A DNA stretch of 5,835 nucleotides, from contig JAISTN010000341.1 of assembly GCA_031272565.1 (NCBI GenBank), forward strand, positions 1-5,835. The letters run 5' to 3'. Origin of the DNA: Bifidobacteriaceae bacterium (GTDB taxonomy: Bacteria > Actinomycetota > Actinomycetes > Actinomycetales > WQXJ01). The notes beneath the pieces are model-generated. The model had not been told where the DNA came from, did no database searches, and was given only the letters and a program-made list of their open reading frames with translations. This document shows, piece after piece, positions 5,372 through 5,835 of this stretch; the first letter of the stretch is position 1; each line of letters starts with the position of its first letter. The translations under genes were made by a program, and so were the position numbers.

Positions 5372-5835
5372 GGCAGATCGCACTGCGTTCGGTCCGGGCC
5401 CACTGGGGCCGGCTGGTGTTGTCGGTCTTGGCGGTCCTCCTGGGCGTGGCCTTCATGACCGGCACGCTGCAACTGCGCGCCCAGTTGGGCGGCGTCTTTG
5501 ACAAGATCGTGGAAACCTCGGCCAGCGGTGAGGCCTACGTGCTGGGCGCCCAGACACTGGACGCGGAAGGCGCCACCAGCGCGCTGATGACGGGTCAGGG
5601 GGTCAGGCGGAACCCGGTTCAGGCCAGCCTGGTGGACACCATCGAGGCCGCCGATGGCGTCGCTGGGGCCTGCCCGGACTATGAAGGCATGATGGTGCTG
5701 ATCGGGGCGGACGGCACGCCGGTGGCCCAGTCTGGGGCTACCAGTTATGGCATCGGCTACTGCCGGGACTATCCCTACACCCAGGCGGCCTGGGTGGAAG
5801 GCCGGGCGCCTGCGGCCGCGGGGGAGATTGGCCTG
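5368..5835 (+). CDS. FtsX/MacB-like ABC transporter permease, N-terminal part (3' end outside window)
   Basis: Membrane subunit of the transporter formed with the preceding ATPase. The frame from GTG 5368 is open for 156 codons to the right edge. It begins MRQIALRSVRAHWGRLVLSV, the typical start of this family: a short basic amphipathic cytoplasmic helix followed by transmembrane segment 1 (about residues 15-34, LVLSVLAVLLGVAFMTGTL). The rest is the beginning of the large extracytoplasmic domain (MacB-PCD type), with the family-like phrase WVEGRAPAAAGEIGL at the edge. Two Cys (C102, C132) lie in this outer domain. The start is fixed by GAGGAAGAGG 7 bases upstream and the 4-base GTGA overlap; the next ATG in frame (5455) would cut the membrane helix. 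The remaining membrane segments are beyond the window, so whether it has four or more helices cannot be told. Confidence 0.9.
   Translation, partial: MRQIALRSVRAHWGRLVLSVLAVLLGVAFMTGTLQLRAQLGGVFDKIVETSASGEAYVLGAQTLDAEGATSALMTGQGVRRNPVQASLVDTIEAADGVAGACPDYEGMMVLIGADGTPVAQSGATSYGIGYCRDYPYTQAAWVEGRAPAAAGEIGL

Overview
The window suggests a high-GC actinobacterium. Codons end mostly in G or C, GTG is used as a start codon, the first gene is an ANTAR-type response regulator closely resembling mycobacterial PdtaR, and the DNA polymerase I has the actinobacterial pattern of a 3'-5' exonuclease domain without its metal ligands and a Tyr in the O helix. pdtaR close to polA is a known actinobacterial neighbourhood: in Mycobacterium tuberculosis pdtaR is Rv1626 and polA is Rv1629. 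I cannot name the genus. All supported genes are on the + strand.

Layout. 1-413 is the 3' part of pdtaR, a response regulator with a C-terminal RNA-binding ANTAR domain. Six bases later, 420-1028 encodes a GNAT-family N-acetyltransferase with a basic C-terminal tail, probably cotranscribed with pdtaR. 1029-1190 is a non-coding gap with a 13-bp tandem repeat and a TAGGGT element just before polA. 1191-3878 is a full-length polA. 3879-4021 is a second gap with a possible promoter and a short sequence resembling the Q-loop region of the next gene. 4022-5371 encodes an ABC transporter ATPase of the MacB/LolD/FtsE type carrying an unusual N-terminal extension of about 200 residues, which includes a six-fold 12-residue Pro-rich repeat. 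It overlaps by 4 bases (GTGA) a FtsX/MacB-type permease that runs off the right edge (5368-5835).

The genes fall into two units. The left one is signal-responsive RNA-level regulation (PdtaR) plus an acetyltransferase, followed by the housekeeping repair and replication polymerase. The right one is an ABC exporter or envelope-remodelling system in which ATPase and permease are translationally coupled. The most unusual item is the repeat-bearing extension of the ATPase. I found no RNA genes, CRISPR arrays, insertion sequences or convincing intrinsic terminators.
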